Below are positions 8,884 through 18,017 of a stretch of 64,000 nucleotides of DNA, piece after piece. Each line of letters starts with the position of its first letter. Within the stretch, counting starts at the first letter, position 1. A model generated the notes under the pieces. That model was given only the letters and a program-made list of their open reading frames with translations, did no database searches and was not told where the DNA came from. Origin of the DNA: Bradyrhizobium retamae (GTDB lineage: Bacteria > Pseudomonadota > Alphaproteobacteria > Rhizobiales > Xanthobacteraceae); assembly GCF_001440415.1 (NCBI RefSeq), contig NZ_LLYA01000162.1, forward strand, positions 1-64,000. The letters run 5' to 3'. Position numbers and translations under genes: made by a program.

Positions 8884-9630
8884 CTAACTGTAGAATATCC
8901 CTCCGTCCACATTGAGGGCCTGACCAGTTACGAACGCGGAATCATCCGACGCAAAGAATGCGACGGGACCGACGACGTCCTCCGGCTGCCCGAGCCGGTG
9001 CAAGTCCGTGACTTTCTCGAAATAGGCGACCCTCTCCGGATCCCGGAGATTATTGAGGCCCATCTCCGTCACGATAATGCCGGGACATACCGCATTGACG
9101 GTAATGCCATGGCCTCCGAACTCCATGGATGACACCCGCGTAAAGCCGACGACGGCCGATTTCGACGCCGCATAGTGCGACTGCCCCGGGCCGCCGGTCC
9201 GGGCGGCAAGGGAAGCGATGTTCACAATACGCCCGTAGCGACGTTCCTTCATGTGCGCCACGACGGCTTGTGTCATCTGGAAAACGCCGCGCGTATTGAC
9301 CGCAAACGTCTGATCCCACGTCTCGGTCGTCAGTTCGTCGATCGTCGACAATTTGAGGATTCCGGCATTGTTGACCAGAACGTCGATTTGTCCGAGGCCG
9401 CGCAGGGCTTCGGCCACGACGCGCCTGCAATCGCCGACATCGCTGACGTCACCCAATAGCGGAATGCAACGGCCGCCGAGCGCCTTGACCTCAGCCACGG
9501 TCTCCGACAGCACATTCTCCTGGGCTGCTATGTCCGTCAGCGCGAGATCGTAGCCGCGGCCGGCCAATCCAATGGCGATCGCGCGGCCAATTCCGCGGCT
9601 TGCTCCCGTCACGATGGCATGTCGAGCCAT
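8884..9630 (-). CDS. SDR-family oxidoreductase (FabG-like)
   Basis: A complete classical short-chain dehydrogenase of 248 residues. The cofactor loop GASRGIGRAIA is at 9-19, NNAG at 87-90, the catalytic serine at 140, and Tyr153-x3-Lys157. An AGGAGGA site precedes the ATG. It is the last gene of an eight-gene leftward run. In this setting it most likely oxidises or reduces a hydroxy intermediate of the pathway rather than serving fatty acid synthesis. An acidic residue after strand 2 (LTDIA) suggests NAD rather than NADP, which is an inference. Confidence 0.9.
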   Translation of the reverse strand: MARHAIVTGASRGIGRAIAIGLAGRGYDLALTDIAAQENVLSETVAEVKALGGRCIPLLGDVSDVGDCRRVVAEALRGLGQIDVLVNNAGILKLSTIDELTTETWDQTFAVNTRGVFQMTQAVVAHMKERRYGRIVNIASLAARTGGPGQSHYAASKSAVVGFTRVSSMEFGGHGITVNAVCPGIIVTEMGLNNLRDPERVAYFEKVTDLHRLGQPEDVVGPVAFFASDDSAFVTGQALNVDGGIFYS

Positions 9631-9674
9631 GCTGCGTTCCTCCTGTCCGTTCGGATGACGTTATTTGTGAACAA

Positions 9675-10637
9675 TTAAGAGCGACCGGGCTTTCGGACCG
9701 GAAGCGTGTTCATCGCCTTCAGCGTATCTTCGAACGATACGAGGTTGGCGCCGGAGCCCAGTCCCGTCGCGACGATTGCCGCCGTCGCGGTCGCAAGCCT
9801 TGCGCAGTCGAGAAGATCCCAATCGCGGGCCAGGCCGGCGATGAAGCCTCCGGTGTAGGAGTCGCCGCAACCCGAGGTGTCGCGCACCGCGACCTCGAAA
9901 GCCGGCAGCGCGAATTGACGTCCGTCGCGCGTCATCACGAACGATCCGTCGGCGCCGCACGAGATGGCGCAGGCACCGGCTCCCTTGTCGATGAAGAACC
10001 GCGCACAAGCCGCGGGGTCGTCGGTTCCGACCATGGCGCTGGTCTCATCGATGCTCGGCATGAAAAAGTCCACATAGGGCATCAGTGGCTCGACCAGCGC
10101 CAGCGTCTCACCTCGCGCCTGGATGAGATCGAGCGTCGTCGTGCAGCCGGCCGCTTTTGCGTCCCGTAGCAGAGCCTCCGACGGCGCTCCGTCCATCGCC
10201 AGCAGGGAGCCAACTCCGCCGAGATGCAGGATTTTGCTCCGGCAAGCGATCTTTTGCGTTTCGGGTGCGATACGCCAGCGGGCCGAAGCTCCCCTCGCGT
10301 GCATGACCGGACGCGAACCGTCGGGCCGGATCGGCAGGATCGTGGCTGACGTCGGACTGTCGGCCATTCGCTCCATGACGGAGATATCGATGCCTTCGCG
10401 TTCCAACGCGTCGAGCATCCAGTCAGCCTTCTCGTCGGAGCCGACGGCGCCGACCGCGAGCGACTTCAGACCAAGACGCGCGCAGGGGACGACCGTGCCG
10501 CCGGCAGTACCGGCAACGGCGAGTCGGATTTCTTCGATCAGCAGCCGGCCACCGCCGGGTGGAATTTCGGTAACCGGGACCCCCAGTATGTCCAGAATAT
10601 ACGTACCGCAGACGCTGACGTCGTGAGTGTAGGCCAT
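9675..10637 (-). CDS. PfkB-family carbohydrate/nucleoside kinase
   Basis: A ribokinase-type kinase of 320 residues. The C-terminal PfkB signature DTSGCGDSYTGGFIAGLA contains the catalytic aspartate and anion hole. The N-terminus carries the substrate-side motif GTYILDILGVPVTEIPPGG. A TTG lies in frame 12 bases upstream, but the ATG at 10637 fits the family start better. It follows the class II aldolase gene by about 20 bases. A kinase next to a class II aldolase suggests phosphorylation of a keto-sugar or sugar acid before aldol cleavage. Confidence 0.88.
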   Translation of the reverse strand: MAYTHDVSVCGTYILDILGVPVTEIPPGGGRLLIEEIRLAVAGTAGGTVVPCARLGLKSLAVGAVGSDEKADWMLDALEREGIDISVMERMADSPTSATILPIRPDGSRPVMHARGASARWRIAPETQKIACRSKILHLGGVGSLLAMDGAPSEALLRDAKAAGCTTTLDLIQARGETLALVEPLMPYVDFFMPSIDETSAMVGTDDPAACARFFIDKGAGACAISCGADGSFVMTRDGRQFALPAFEVAVRDTSGCGDSYTGGFIAGLARDWDLLDCARLATATAAIVATGLGSGANLVSFEDTLKAMNTLPVRKPGRS

Positions 10638-10658
10638 GAGTTCTCGCAAGACAGTGGT

Positions 10659-11372
10659 TTAGCTCGATTGGTGGGCGTTCTTGGGCGTGCCGCTGTCGCG
10701 CAGGCCGTACTGCCCCCATCGCTTCAGAATGCTGTCGATCTCATCGTCCGGCAGGAGCGGAGGAGGACCAAGTTGGAGGCAACCGTGATACTGCTTGGCG
10801 AGCACCTCGACCTCCACCGCGAGCCACAAGGCTTTGCGCAGGTTGGGACCAACGGCGATCAGCCCGTGATGCGCCAGCAGGCAGGCGCGGCGATGACGAA
10901 GCGCGTTCAAGGCAGCATGCGAAAGCTCCGCGGTGCCATATTGAGCGTAGGGCGCGCAGGGGATGTCGTTGCCGCCGGCAGCCGCGATCATGTAATGAAT
11001 CGCGGGGATCGAGCGATTCATGATCGCAATGATTGTGCAGAAGATCGGATGCGCGTGAACGACCGCGCCAACCTCCGGCTTCGATTTCAGGATGTCGAGG
11101 TGGAAACGCCATTCCGTTGACGGAACATTGCCGGTCGAGGCCGTCCATGAGCCGTCCCACTTCATGGCCACGATGTCCTCGGGCTTCATGCGGTCGTATG
11201 GAAGGCCCGACGGGGTGAGCAGGATGCCCTCGTCGGTTCGAACGCTAATGTTTCCAGAGGTTCCCTGATTTATGCCTTGCGCCGCCATCTCACGACACGC
11301 GTCGATGATGGACTGACGAAGTTCGAGTTCTGCATCCCGGCTGGCCATGCGCTGCTCCGACGTCGCATTCAT
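10659..11372 (-). CDS. Class II aldolase/adducin-family protein
   Basis: A 237-residue protein of the L-fuculose-phosphate aldolase/adducin fold. The visible motifs are NQGTSGNISVR (phosphate-binding loop), the metal ligands in VHAHP, and a later HHG in LLAHHGLIAVG. The frame is open far upstream, but the family begins near MNATSEQRM; that ATG overlaps the stop of the hotdog gene as ATGA, which indicates translational coupling. These enzymes cleave phosphorylated ketoses or, in some branches, decarboxylate; the PfkB kinase alongside favours an aldolase role. Confidence 0.88.
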   Translation of the reverse strand: MNATSEQRMASRDAELELRQSIIDACREMAAQGINQGTSGNISVRTDEGILLTPSGLPYDRMKPEDIVAMKWDGSWTASTGNVPSTEWRFHLDILKSKPEVGAVVHAHPIFCTIIAIMNRSIPAIHYMIAAAGGNDIPCAPYAQYGTAELSHAALNALRHRRACLLAHHGLIAVGPNLRKALWLAVEVEVLAKQYHGCLQLGPPPLLPDDEIDSILKRWGQYGLRDSGTPKNAHQSS

Positions 11373-12133
11373 GCCATCGCTCCGAGTTGAACCTGTCGAT
11401 CGACCAGCAGCCACGTGGTTCGGGCGATGGCCAGCACCTCCTGTTCCGAACTGAGCAAGGCGCTCTCGGCAAACAGCTTGCGGCCTTCCCGCCCGGTCGG
11501 CCAGGCCGTCACCGCACAACGGTCCCCGGGACGCGGCCGGCGATCGATCCGCGCGGCCATGCGTCCGAGCAGGATTGTCTCGTCGCCGTTCAACCCGAGG
11601 TGACGGGCGCCCACGCTGCAATAGCCCGTCGGGCAGTCGAGAGCGGCCCAGACGAATTCGGAAGCGACAGAACCGTCCTCGTCGGCAAGACTGCGATGAG
11701 GGACCCAGGAAGCCGCGAAAACTGCCGGCTTCCCCGAAATCGGCGCCGTCTGCAGCGGACCCGCGAAAATTCGAAGGCCGTCGCCATCGGCACGCGCGGT
11801 GCCGCAGACAAAGCATGTCGGCAGCTTGTGGCTCTGCGCATCGTAGGGCGTTCTGCCGACCGCCTCTTCGGCCACCTCGTAGCTCACCTTGGGAACGTCC
11901 CGAGCATCGATGCTCGCAACACACGCCGTCGCCAGCAGCCTGTCGTTCTCACGCAGCTCGACGTCGCCGTCAGCCCCCGTCAGAATGTCGAGCGATCGCT
12001 CCAGCGGCGGCGGCGCGCGCAACGTCACTTCGGCATCTCCCGCAACGTGTTTTGCGAGACATCCGCAGACATACCCTCCGTTGCCGGAATTGGGCGGGCC
12101 TCGGAAGCGACTGTCGATGACAAGCGACACCAT
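11369..12133 (-). CDS. Hotdog-fold thioesterase-like protein
   Basis: A 254-residue protein with two recognisable halves of the hotdog type. The N-terminal SRFRGPPNSGNGGYVCG motif is typical of a thioesterase-like group, and a CFVCG pair lies near residue 110. No signal peptide is present. With a CoA-transferase in the same operon it could release or hydrate a CoA thioester, but the catalytic residues cannot be fixed by eye. It is flanked by overlapping or closely spaced genes on the same strand. Confidence 0.65.
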   Translation of the reverse strand: MVSLVIDSRFRGPPNSGNGGYVCGCLAKHVAGDAEVTLRAPPPLERSLDILTGADGDVELRENDRLLATACVASIDARDVPKVSYEVAEEAVGRTPYDAQSHKLPTCFVCGTARADGDGLRIFAGPLQTAPISGKPAVFAASWVPHRSLADEDGSVASEFVWAALDCPTGYCSVGARHLGLNGDETILLGRMAARIDRRPRPGDRCAVTAWPTGREGRKLFAESALLSSEQEVLAIARTTWLLVDRQVQLGAMA

Positions 12134-12154
12134 TGGACTCTTCTTCCGAAGCGC

Positions 12155-12724
12155 TCAGCGACCCATCGCAAAGAATTCGTCGTTCGGACGCATGCTGGTG
12201 ACGTTGGCAAGGCGGTTCGACATGCCGAAGAAGGCGGCAATCGCCGCGATGTCCCAGACATCATCCTCGGTGAAGCCGTGGGCCTTGAGATCCTGGATGT
12301 CGTCGTCGCCCACTTCATAGGCGCGGGCCGAGACCTTCATCGCGAAATCGAGCATCGCCTTTTGTCGCTCGGTGATGTCAGCCTTGCGATAATTGACGGC
12401 GACCTGGTCCGCGATCAGCGGGTTCTTCGCCCGCACGCGCAGGATGGCGCCGTGCGCGACCACGCAGTACTGGCATTGATTGGCGCTGCTCGTCACCACG
12501 ACGATCATCTCGCGCTCGGCCTTGGTGATCGGACCGGGCTTGTCCATGAGCGCGTCGTGATAGGCAAAGAACGCCCGAAACTCGTCCGGACGGTGCGCGA
12601 GCGTCAGGAAAACGTTGGGCACGAAACCTGACTTTTCCTGAACCGCCGTGATCCGCGCGCGAATATCCTCGGGCAGTGTTGCGATATCGGGGACAGGAAA
12701 GCGGCTGATGGCGGGCGCAGGCAT
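12155..12724 (-). CDS. AhpD/carboxymuconolactone decarboxylase-like peroxidase-related protein
   Basis: A 189-residue protein of the alkylhydroperoxidase D-like fold. The CxxC-type active site appears as SANQCQYCVVAHG, with the cysteine pair and following histidine in the usual positions. AGGAGC precedes the ATG. Members reduce peroxides through the cysteine pair; within catabolic operons they often protect oxygen-sensitive enzymes or act as decarboxylases. Here it sits between a hotdog protein and a molybdenum enzyme. Confidence 0.82.
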   Translation of the reverse strand: MPAPAISRFPVPDIATLPEDIRARITAVQEKSGFVPNVFLTLAHRPDEFRAFFAYHDALMDKPGPITKAEREMIVVVTSSANQCQYCVVAHGAILRVRAKNPLIADQVAVNYRKADITERQKAMLDFAMKVSARAYEVGDDDIQDLKAHGFTEDDVWDIAAIAAFFGMSNRLANVTSMRPNDEFFAMGR

Positions 12725-12739
12725 GTTCTGAAGCTCCTG

Positions 12740-15052
12740 TTATATTGCCGCGAGCGCGACGAGCGTTTCTCGATAGGCTTCAAACGCATCGCGCCGATCG
12801 GGCGCGTACGGCTCAACCCTCACAAGGCAGGTGTGGGCCGAACAGCCCTGGCCGAATTGCGACGTGCCAATGTCGAGCGTGAGCACGTTCGGATTGCCGG
12901 CGATCTCCAGCCCGCTATTGCCGGCCGGCGTGAACCAAGCACCGGTCGGCAGCACCAGCACACCCTGACGGACCGTGTCGGTGACCCGGGCGGTCGCAAG
13001 GCATTCCCCGCGGCCGTTCCAGATGCGTATCGTCTGGCCGTCCTCGACACCGAGCGCGGCTGCGTCGTCCGGATGAATGCGCGCCTGTTCGCGGCCATTG
13101 CGCTTCATGGCCCGGCTCGATGCACCGGTTTCGAGCTGGCTGTGAAGACGGCCGGCCGGCTGGTGCGAAATGAGGTGCATCTGGCCGGTGCCGGCAACGT
13201 TGCCGAGCCATTCAGCCGGTTCGATCCAGGCCGGATGCGAGCGGCAGTCGGCGTAATCGAGCCTAGCCAGGGTTTCGCTGCCGAGCACGATCTTTCCGCT
13301 TTCGGTCTTGAGCGCGCACTTCTCCGGATTGTCACGGAAGTCGGCCAGGAACGTGTGCTCGGCCTTGACCGGGCAGCGGGCGTAGCCGGCTTCCCAGAAC
13401 GCATCGAAGTCCGGCATCGCAAAGCCGAAGCGCTCCGACGCGTCGCTGCGGCAGGCTTCGTAGAGATGGCGGAGCCAGCCCATCTCGTCACGGCCTTCGT
13501 TGAAGTGATCGGCCACCCCGAGCTTGCCGGCGACATCGTTGAAGATGTCGAAATCAGACCGGGCTTCGCCCAGCGGCGCGACGGCCTTCTTCATCGCCAG
13601 GATGAAATCGGAGCGCCGGTTGCCGGCAAGATCGTTTCGCTCGATCGACGTGGTGGCCGGCAGCACGATGTCGGCCCGCTGCGCTGTCGCCGTGAACATC
13701 GGGTCCTGTACGACGATGGTTTCGGGCCTCGTCCAGGCCTCGGACAGGCGATTGAGGTCCTGATGATGATGGTAGGGATTGCCGCCTGCCCAATAGACCA
13801 GCCGCGTATCCGGATAGGAGCGGATCGCTCCTTCGTAGCTGAACGGCTGGCCGGGATTGAGCAGCATGTCGCTGATCCGGGCCACCGGAATGAAGCTGTC
13901 GATCGGCCGCGCGAGCTGCGAGATTGCCGGCGACTTGCCGACGTTGAACGGGGACCCCACGCCGCCCAGAGATGCGTAGCCGTAGCCCACTCCGCCGCCC
14001 GGCAATCCGATCTGGCCGACGATCGAGGCAAGCCCGAGCGCAGCCCAGAACGGTTGTTCGCCGTGATGGGCGCGCTGCAGACTCCAGCTCACGGTCAGCA
14101 TGCTGCGCGTGTCGACCAGGCGCCTCGCAAGCGCGGCGATCTTGCCGGCATCGAGGCCGCAAATGCGCGCGGCCCACACAGCCTCCTTGCGTCCGCCGTC
14201 CGCCTCGCCTTCGAGATAGCGAAGAAGGCGATCCGCGCCGCTGGTACAGCGGGCGAGGAAGTTCCTGTCGTGCCGGCCGGTCTTCACAATCTCGCCCGCA
14301 AGACCGAGCATCAGCGCCGCATCCGTGTTCGGGCGGATCGGCCACCATTCGGCGTTGACCCAGTCCGGCAGATCGTCCTTCAGCGGCGAGACGTGAATGA
14401 CCTTGACACCTCGCTCGACGATTTTTCTAAGATAAGTTTCAAGCCGGTGGCTGCCGATTCCGCCGGCCTCGTTTTGCGCGGTTCGCGGCGACAGGGCGCC
14501 GAACACCACCAGCGTCTCGGTGTGCTGCGCGATGGTGTCGAGCGTGTTGGCGCGGCCACCGCACGCGTCATCGCTGCCGAGCGTGTGCCGCAGGATCACG
14601 GGGCCCGCCGCGATGGAATAGGTGTCGACATGCCTGGTGAAGCCGCCGACCAGATTAAGCATGCGCTTCAGAAGCGACGAGGCATGGTGCAGGTGGCCCG
14701 AGTTCGTCCAACCATAGGAGCCCGCGAAGATCGACGCATTACCGAAGGTGCCGGCCACGCGGCGCACTTCGTCGGCCACCAGCGTCGTCGCCTCGTCCCA
14801 GCTTACCGGCACGAATTTTTCTCGGCCGCGTCCCCGGCGATCGCTTTTCTCGCGCTTGTCTAGCCAACCGGAACGAACCATCGGCCGCAGCATGCGGCGC
14901 TCCGGGTTGGCCCATTCGGCGATCGAATGGATGATCGGGGAAGGCGCTGGATCGTGCTCGAATGGCTCCACGCCTACGATACGACCGTCCTCGACGAGAA
15001 TCGTATACGCACCCCAATGGCTGCAATGCGGTATCCGCGCAATCCTGCTCAT
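12740..15052 (-). CDS. Molybdopterin-dependent oxidoreductase (biotin sulfoxide reductase/DMSO reductase type)
   Basis: A 770-residue member of the DMSO reductase family, close to the BisC/TorZ branch. It begins without the CxxC iron-sulfur motif and without a twin-arginine signal, so it is probably cytoplasmic with a single Mo cofactor. The molybdenum loop reads GSYGWTNSGHLH around residues 111-122. Later blocks include VVFGALSPRTAQNE, VQDPMFTATAQRADIVLP and the C-terminal cofactor-binding domain (about 640-750). It overlaps the CoA-transferase beta gene by four bases (ATGA). It likely reduces an S- or N-oxide or performs a hydroxylation; the substrate is unknown. Confidence 0.88.
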   Translation of the reverse strand: MSRIARIPHCSHWGAYTILVEDGRIVGVEPFEHDPAPSPIIHSIAEWANPERRMLRPMVRSGWLDKREKSDRRGRGREKFVPVSWDEATTLVADEVRRVAGTFGNASIFAGSYGWTNSGHLHHASSLLKRMLNLVGGFTRHVDTYSIAAGPVILRHTLGSDDACGGRANTLDTIAQHTETLVVFGALSPRTAQNEAGGIGSHRLETYLRKIVERGVKVIHVSPLKDDLPDWVNAEWWPIRPNTDAALMLGLAGEIVKTGRHDRNFLARCTSGADRLLRYLEGEADGGRKEAVWAARICGLDAGKIAALARRLVDTRSMLTVSWSLQRAHHGEQPFWAALGLASIVGQIGLPGGGVGYGYASLGGVGSPFNVGKSPAISQLARPIDSFIPVARISDMLLNPGQPFSYEGAIRSYPDTRLVYWAGGNPYHHHQDLNRLSEAWTRPETIVVQDPMFTATAQRADIVLPATTSIERNDLAGNRRSDFILAMKKAVAPLGEARSDFDIFNDVAGKLGVADHFNEGRDEMGWLRHLYEACRSDASERFGFAMPDFDAFWEAGYARCPVKAEHTFLADFRDNPEKCALKTESGKIVLGSETLARLDYADCRSHPAWIEPAEWLGNVAGTGQMHLISHQPAGRLHSQLETGASSRAMKRNGREQARIHPDDAAALGVEDGQTIRIWNGRGECLATARVTDTVRQGVLVLPTGAWFTPAGNSGLEIAGNPNVLTLDIGTSQFGQGCSAHTCLVRVEPYAPDRRDAFEAYRETLVALAAI

Positions 15053-15807
15053 GCGTCAACCGCGCCAAGATCGCGCCGCATCTGCGCGGCGAATTCGGGA
15101 TAGGTCTCGGCGAGCTCGTCGAATACGCGGCCGCGGAGCAACTCCAGCGTCGATCCATCGGGCAACGCGGTTTGCTGCGGCTCAGCGTCATGCCCGAACC
15201 GAAAGCCGGTCGCTTGCTTGATCTCCGCAAGATCGTGCCCGGGATGCACACTCTCCAGCTCGAACCCCGGTCGCGCTTTGTCGAACCGAAAGAGTCCCTT
15301 GCCTGTCAGCAGAGCAATAGGGCCGCCGCTCCGAAAAACTCCCTCCGCGCTGATACCGGGGGCACTGATGAAGTCCACCTTCTCGACGAACACGCGGGGC
15401 GTATGCTCCTCCCGAAACAGGATAACCCGCGGCACGACGTAGTAGAGATAGGCCGATCCGAACGAGCCGGGCCAGCGCACGCTCGAATGCGGATAATCGC
15501 CCGTTCCGACAAGATTCACGTTGCCGAAGCCGTCGATCTGGCCGCCGCCAAGGAAGAACGCGTCGATCCGGCCCTGACCGGCGCAATCGAACAGTTCCGC
15601 TGAACCGTTGGTGAAGAAATTGTGCTCGACAGAACCGAGAATGGAGATGCGTGGGCCGACAGCGCCACTCGCTTCCTTCACGGCACGCAGAAGCATCGCG
15701 CCGGCGGCGGGAATCGGAGAGGAGGCCCCGACGGCGACATGCCTGACCCCGTCGAGCAGCCGCGCGATCGTGCCAATCAGCACTTCGCGAGGGAGAACCT
15801 CGGCCAT
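15049..15807 (-). CDS. CoA-transferase beta subunit (glutaconate/3-oxoacid type)
   Basis: A 252-residue family I CoA-transferase beta subunit. Conserved blocks are VAVGASSPIPAAGAMLL near residue 25, SVEHNFFTNG around 59-68 where the catalytic glutamate is expected (Glu61 is the candidate), and DAFFLGGGQIDGFGNVN. The start was set at 15807, where the ATG shares one base with the alpha-subunit stop (TGATG). The pair would move CoA onto an organic acid; some members of this fold hydrolyse ring CoA esters instead. Confidence 0.85.
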   Translation of the reverse strand: MAEVLPREVLIGTIARLLDGVRHVAVGASSPIPAAGAMLLRAVKEASGAVGPRISILGSVEHNFFTNGSAELFDCAGQGRIDAFFLGGGQIDGFGNVNLVGTGDYPHSSVRWPGSFGSAYLYYVVPRVILFREEHTPRVFVEKVDFISAPGISAEGVFRSGGPIALLTGKGLFRFDKARPGFELESVHPGHDLAEIKQATGFRFGHDAEPQQTALPDGSTLELLRGRVFDELAETYPEFAAQMRRDLGAVDA

Positions 15808-16619
15808 CACGCGGGCTCCATCTGCGCCCGGGCCATATAGGCCGAGAAGCCGTCGGCCGTTCGCGCGGCATTCGCATAGCGCGCGATCTCCGCACTGTCG
15901 GCCGGGTACTCGCCCCACAGACCATACGGCCACGCACCCTTTGGAGCGCGCGCGACCGCCGTGACGTAGAGTGCGGGCAGCACCCCGGCAGCGCTCATCT
16001 CATCCGCAAGCAGATTCTCCTCGACGACTCGCTCCACCGTGACGAGAACGGTGCGCGAGGCGTAAGCCATTGCGGCAAGCTCGCGGCGCCGCCCGATCCA
16101 GACATTGCCGAAGCGATCGGCCAGCGGCACGTGGAAGATCGTGACATCAGGCGTGATGGCTGGAATCAGCACGATCGGATCGCCTCCGTCCGCCAGCGGA
16201 TTGTCGACGACGCGCCAGTCGTCGCGATACCGCAGCAGATCCGTTCCGATCAGCCCACGAAGCGGCATGAAGGGGCTGCCCTTCTGCGCCGCCATGAGGC
16301 CGGCATGAATGGCCGGACACGTCGCATCCTTCAATCGAACCGCGCCTGCCTTGACGGCAGCGTTGAACCGGGGGGCACCACCCGCTTCGCCCAGCGAGAC
16401 GGCGCTGGTCTCCACCGACCGCACCAGACCCGCACCGACAAGCTGGTCGACCTGCAATCCGCCGGTCGGCACGCAGACGAGATCGAGATTGCCCGCGCCG
16501 TGCTCGATGATTGGCCGCGTCATGGCCATGGACACGCCGGCGTAGTCGACCGGCAGCGCGACCCGCATGCCCGGCTCGATGTGCTTCGCCATTGCGCGAG
16601 GCTCACTCAACACCATCAT
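15807..16619 (-). CDS. CoA-transferase alpha subunit (glutaconate/3-oxoacid type)
   Basis: The 270-residue partner of the beta subunit. It shows the family I alpha pattern: GMRVALPVDYAGVSMAMTRPI, a CVPTGG turn, RGLIGTDLL, and VPLADRFGNVWIG. It is the first gene of the leftward operon, and its start lies 14 bases from the operator-like palindrome at 16633-16649. The product of the pair is predicted to activate an imported or derived carboxylic acid as a CoA thioester. Confidence 0.87.
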   Translation of the reverse strand: MMVLSEPRAMAKHIEPGMRVALPVDYAGVSMAMTRPIIEHGAGNLDLVCVPTGGLQVDQLVGAGLVRSVETSAVSLGEAGGAPRFNAAVKAGAVRLKDATCPAIHAGLMAAQKGSPFMPLRGLIGTDLLRYRDDWRVVDNPLADGGDPIVLIPAITPDVTIFHVPLADRFGNVWIGRRRELAAMAYASRTVLVTVERVVEENLLADEMSAAGVLPALYVTAVARAPKGAWPYGLWGEYPADSAEIARYANAARTADGFSAYMARAQMEPA

Positions 16620-16632
16620 CCTCCCGACGCTT

Positions 16633-16649
16633 GTTCTATATTGTAGAAC
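16633..16649. promoter_or_regulatory. Operator palindrome for the leftward operon
   Basis: GTTCTATATTGTAGAAC is an inverted repeat (GTTCTA/TAGAAC around a 5-base centre). It differs by one base from the reverse complement of the element at 16829-16845. The size and position fit an IclR-family operator, and an IclR gene lies at 21052. Confidence 0.7.
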
Positions 16650-16828
16650 ACTATTCCAAAATTATGTTAGGCGGATTTGGACGGCACTGTCAATCTGGCT
16701 TCGCCGCAAGGCCTTTGTTTGCAGAGGTCCGCGCTTGCGCGCCTGACCACACCTGCGCGCATTTGCGGAGCGATCTCGCGGCTCGACTTGACAAGAAGGC
16801 GCGCCGCGCCAACAATAATTGGAATATC

Positions 16829-16845
16829 GTTCTATAATATAGAAC
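16829..16845. promoter_or_regulatory. Operator palindrome for the rightward importer operon
   Basis: GTTCTATAATATAGAAC is a perfect inverted repeat with 7-base arms. It lies 17 bases before the ATPase start codon and directly upstream of its ribosome binding site (GGGAGGTGG). The pair of near-identical sites, one beside each gene start, marks the two divergent operons as one regulon. Confidence 0.75.
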
Positions 16846-16862
16846 ACGTCAGGGAGGTGGGA

Positions 16863-18017
16863 ATGGGTGAGCCTGCGGCTCTACGCGCAATGCGCTCCGG
16901 CGATGCGAGCGCTCGGATGTCGCTGACCGGCCGCCTCCGGGAACGCGACGCCATCGGATCGAGCATCGCCGTCCGCGAGGCGGTGAAAACATACGGCAGC
17001 TTTCATGCCGTCGACCGGATCAGTATCGACATCGAGCCAGGCGAATTCATCACTCTTCTCGGCCCCTCCGGCAGCGGAAAGACGACGCTGCTCAACCTCG
17101 TGGCCGGCTTCCAGAGCCTCGACAGCGGCGAAATCCTCGTCGACGGAAGGCCGGTCCACAATGTGCCGACCCACAAGCGCGGCTTCGGCATGGTCTTCCA
17201 GAGCTACGCGCTCTTTCCGAACATGACGGTCAGCCAGAACGTCGCGTTTCCCCTTCGCATGGCGGGCGTCGATCGCGCGACCGCAGATCGACGCGTCGCC
17301 GAAACGCTGGAAATCATGCGGCTGACGGAGCATGCGACGAAATCCCCCTCCCAGATGTCAGGTGGGCAGCAGCAGCGGGTCGCGATCGCCCGCGCCATCG
17401 TCAAGAGGCCCAAGGTGGTGCTGATGGACGAACCCCTCAGCGCCCTGGACAGGCGGTTGCGCGAGTCGATCCAGATCGAGATCCGCGACCTTCATCAGAC
17501 CATCGGCAGCACGATCCTGTTCGTCACGCATGACCAGGGAGAAGCGCTGACCATGAGCGACCGTATTGCGGTGCTCAACGCCGGCAGGATCGTCCAGATC
17601 GGCCGCCCACTGGACATCTATCGACATCCCACCGATCGCTTCGTCGCTTCGTTCGTCGGCGAGAGCAATCTGATCGAGGCGGAGATTCTCCAAAAGCGCG
17701 GATCGACGCTGACAATGAAGAACCGCGCGGGATATGTGTTCAGCGCCGAAAGCCGGGACACGATCGACGTTGGACGCGCGACAGTGCTCGTGCGTCCGGA
17801 ACGCATTGCCGTGTCGAACGAGGCGGCTGCGAATTCCGCGCCGATCAGCGTCACATCCGCGATCTTCCTCGGCGAAATCCTGCGGATCGAGGCACGGATG
17901 GAGGGCGGAGAGCCGCTCCTGATTCGGTGCACCGATATGGCCAACCGCCCCCTGCCCGCCGTCGGGGATCGCCTCCACGTGAGCTGGGGCGCCGCGGACT
18001 GCTGGGTGCTTGCATGA
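16863..18017 (+). CDS. ABC importer ATPase (PotA/spermidine-putrescine type)
   Basis: A 384-residue ATP-binding subunit. Walker A GPSGSGKT is at 67-74, the signature appears as MSGGQQQR at 165-172, Walker B VVLMDE at 185-190, and a C-terminal TOBE-like regulatory part follows after about 290. The ATG at 16863 follows GGGAGGTGG. The stop overlaps the permease start as ATGA. It would energise import through the fused permease downstream; the class handles polyamines, opines, thiamine, iron and phosphonates, so the substrate is not defined. Confidence 0.93.
   Translation: MGEPAALRAMRSGDASARMSLTGRLRERDAIGSSIAVREAVKTYGSFHAVDRISIDIEPGEFITLLGPSGSGKTTLLNLVAGFQSLDSGEILVDGRPVHNVPTHKRGFGMVFQSYALFPNMTVSQNVAFPLRMAGVDRATADRRVAETLEIMRLTEHATKSPSQMSGGQQQRVAIARAIVKRPKVVLMDEPLSALDRRLRESIQIEIRDLHQTIGSTILFVTHDQGEALTMSDRIAVLNAGRIVQIGRPLDIYRHPTDRFVASFVGESNLIEAEILQKRGSTLTMKNRAGYVFSAESRDTIDVGRATVLVRPERIAVSNEAAANSAPISVTSAIFLGEILRIEARMEGGEPLLIRCTDMANRPLPAVGDRLHVSWGAADCWVLA

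Noticed and set aside
12833..14863. A 676-codon open frame on the plus strand
   Set aside because: It lies wholly opposite the molybdopterin oxidoreductase gene, has no family resemblance and reflects GC-biased codon use on the coding strand.
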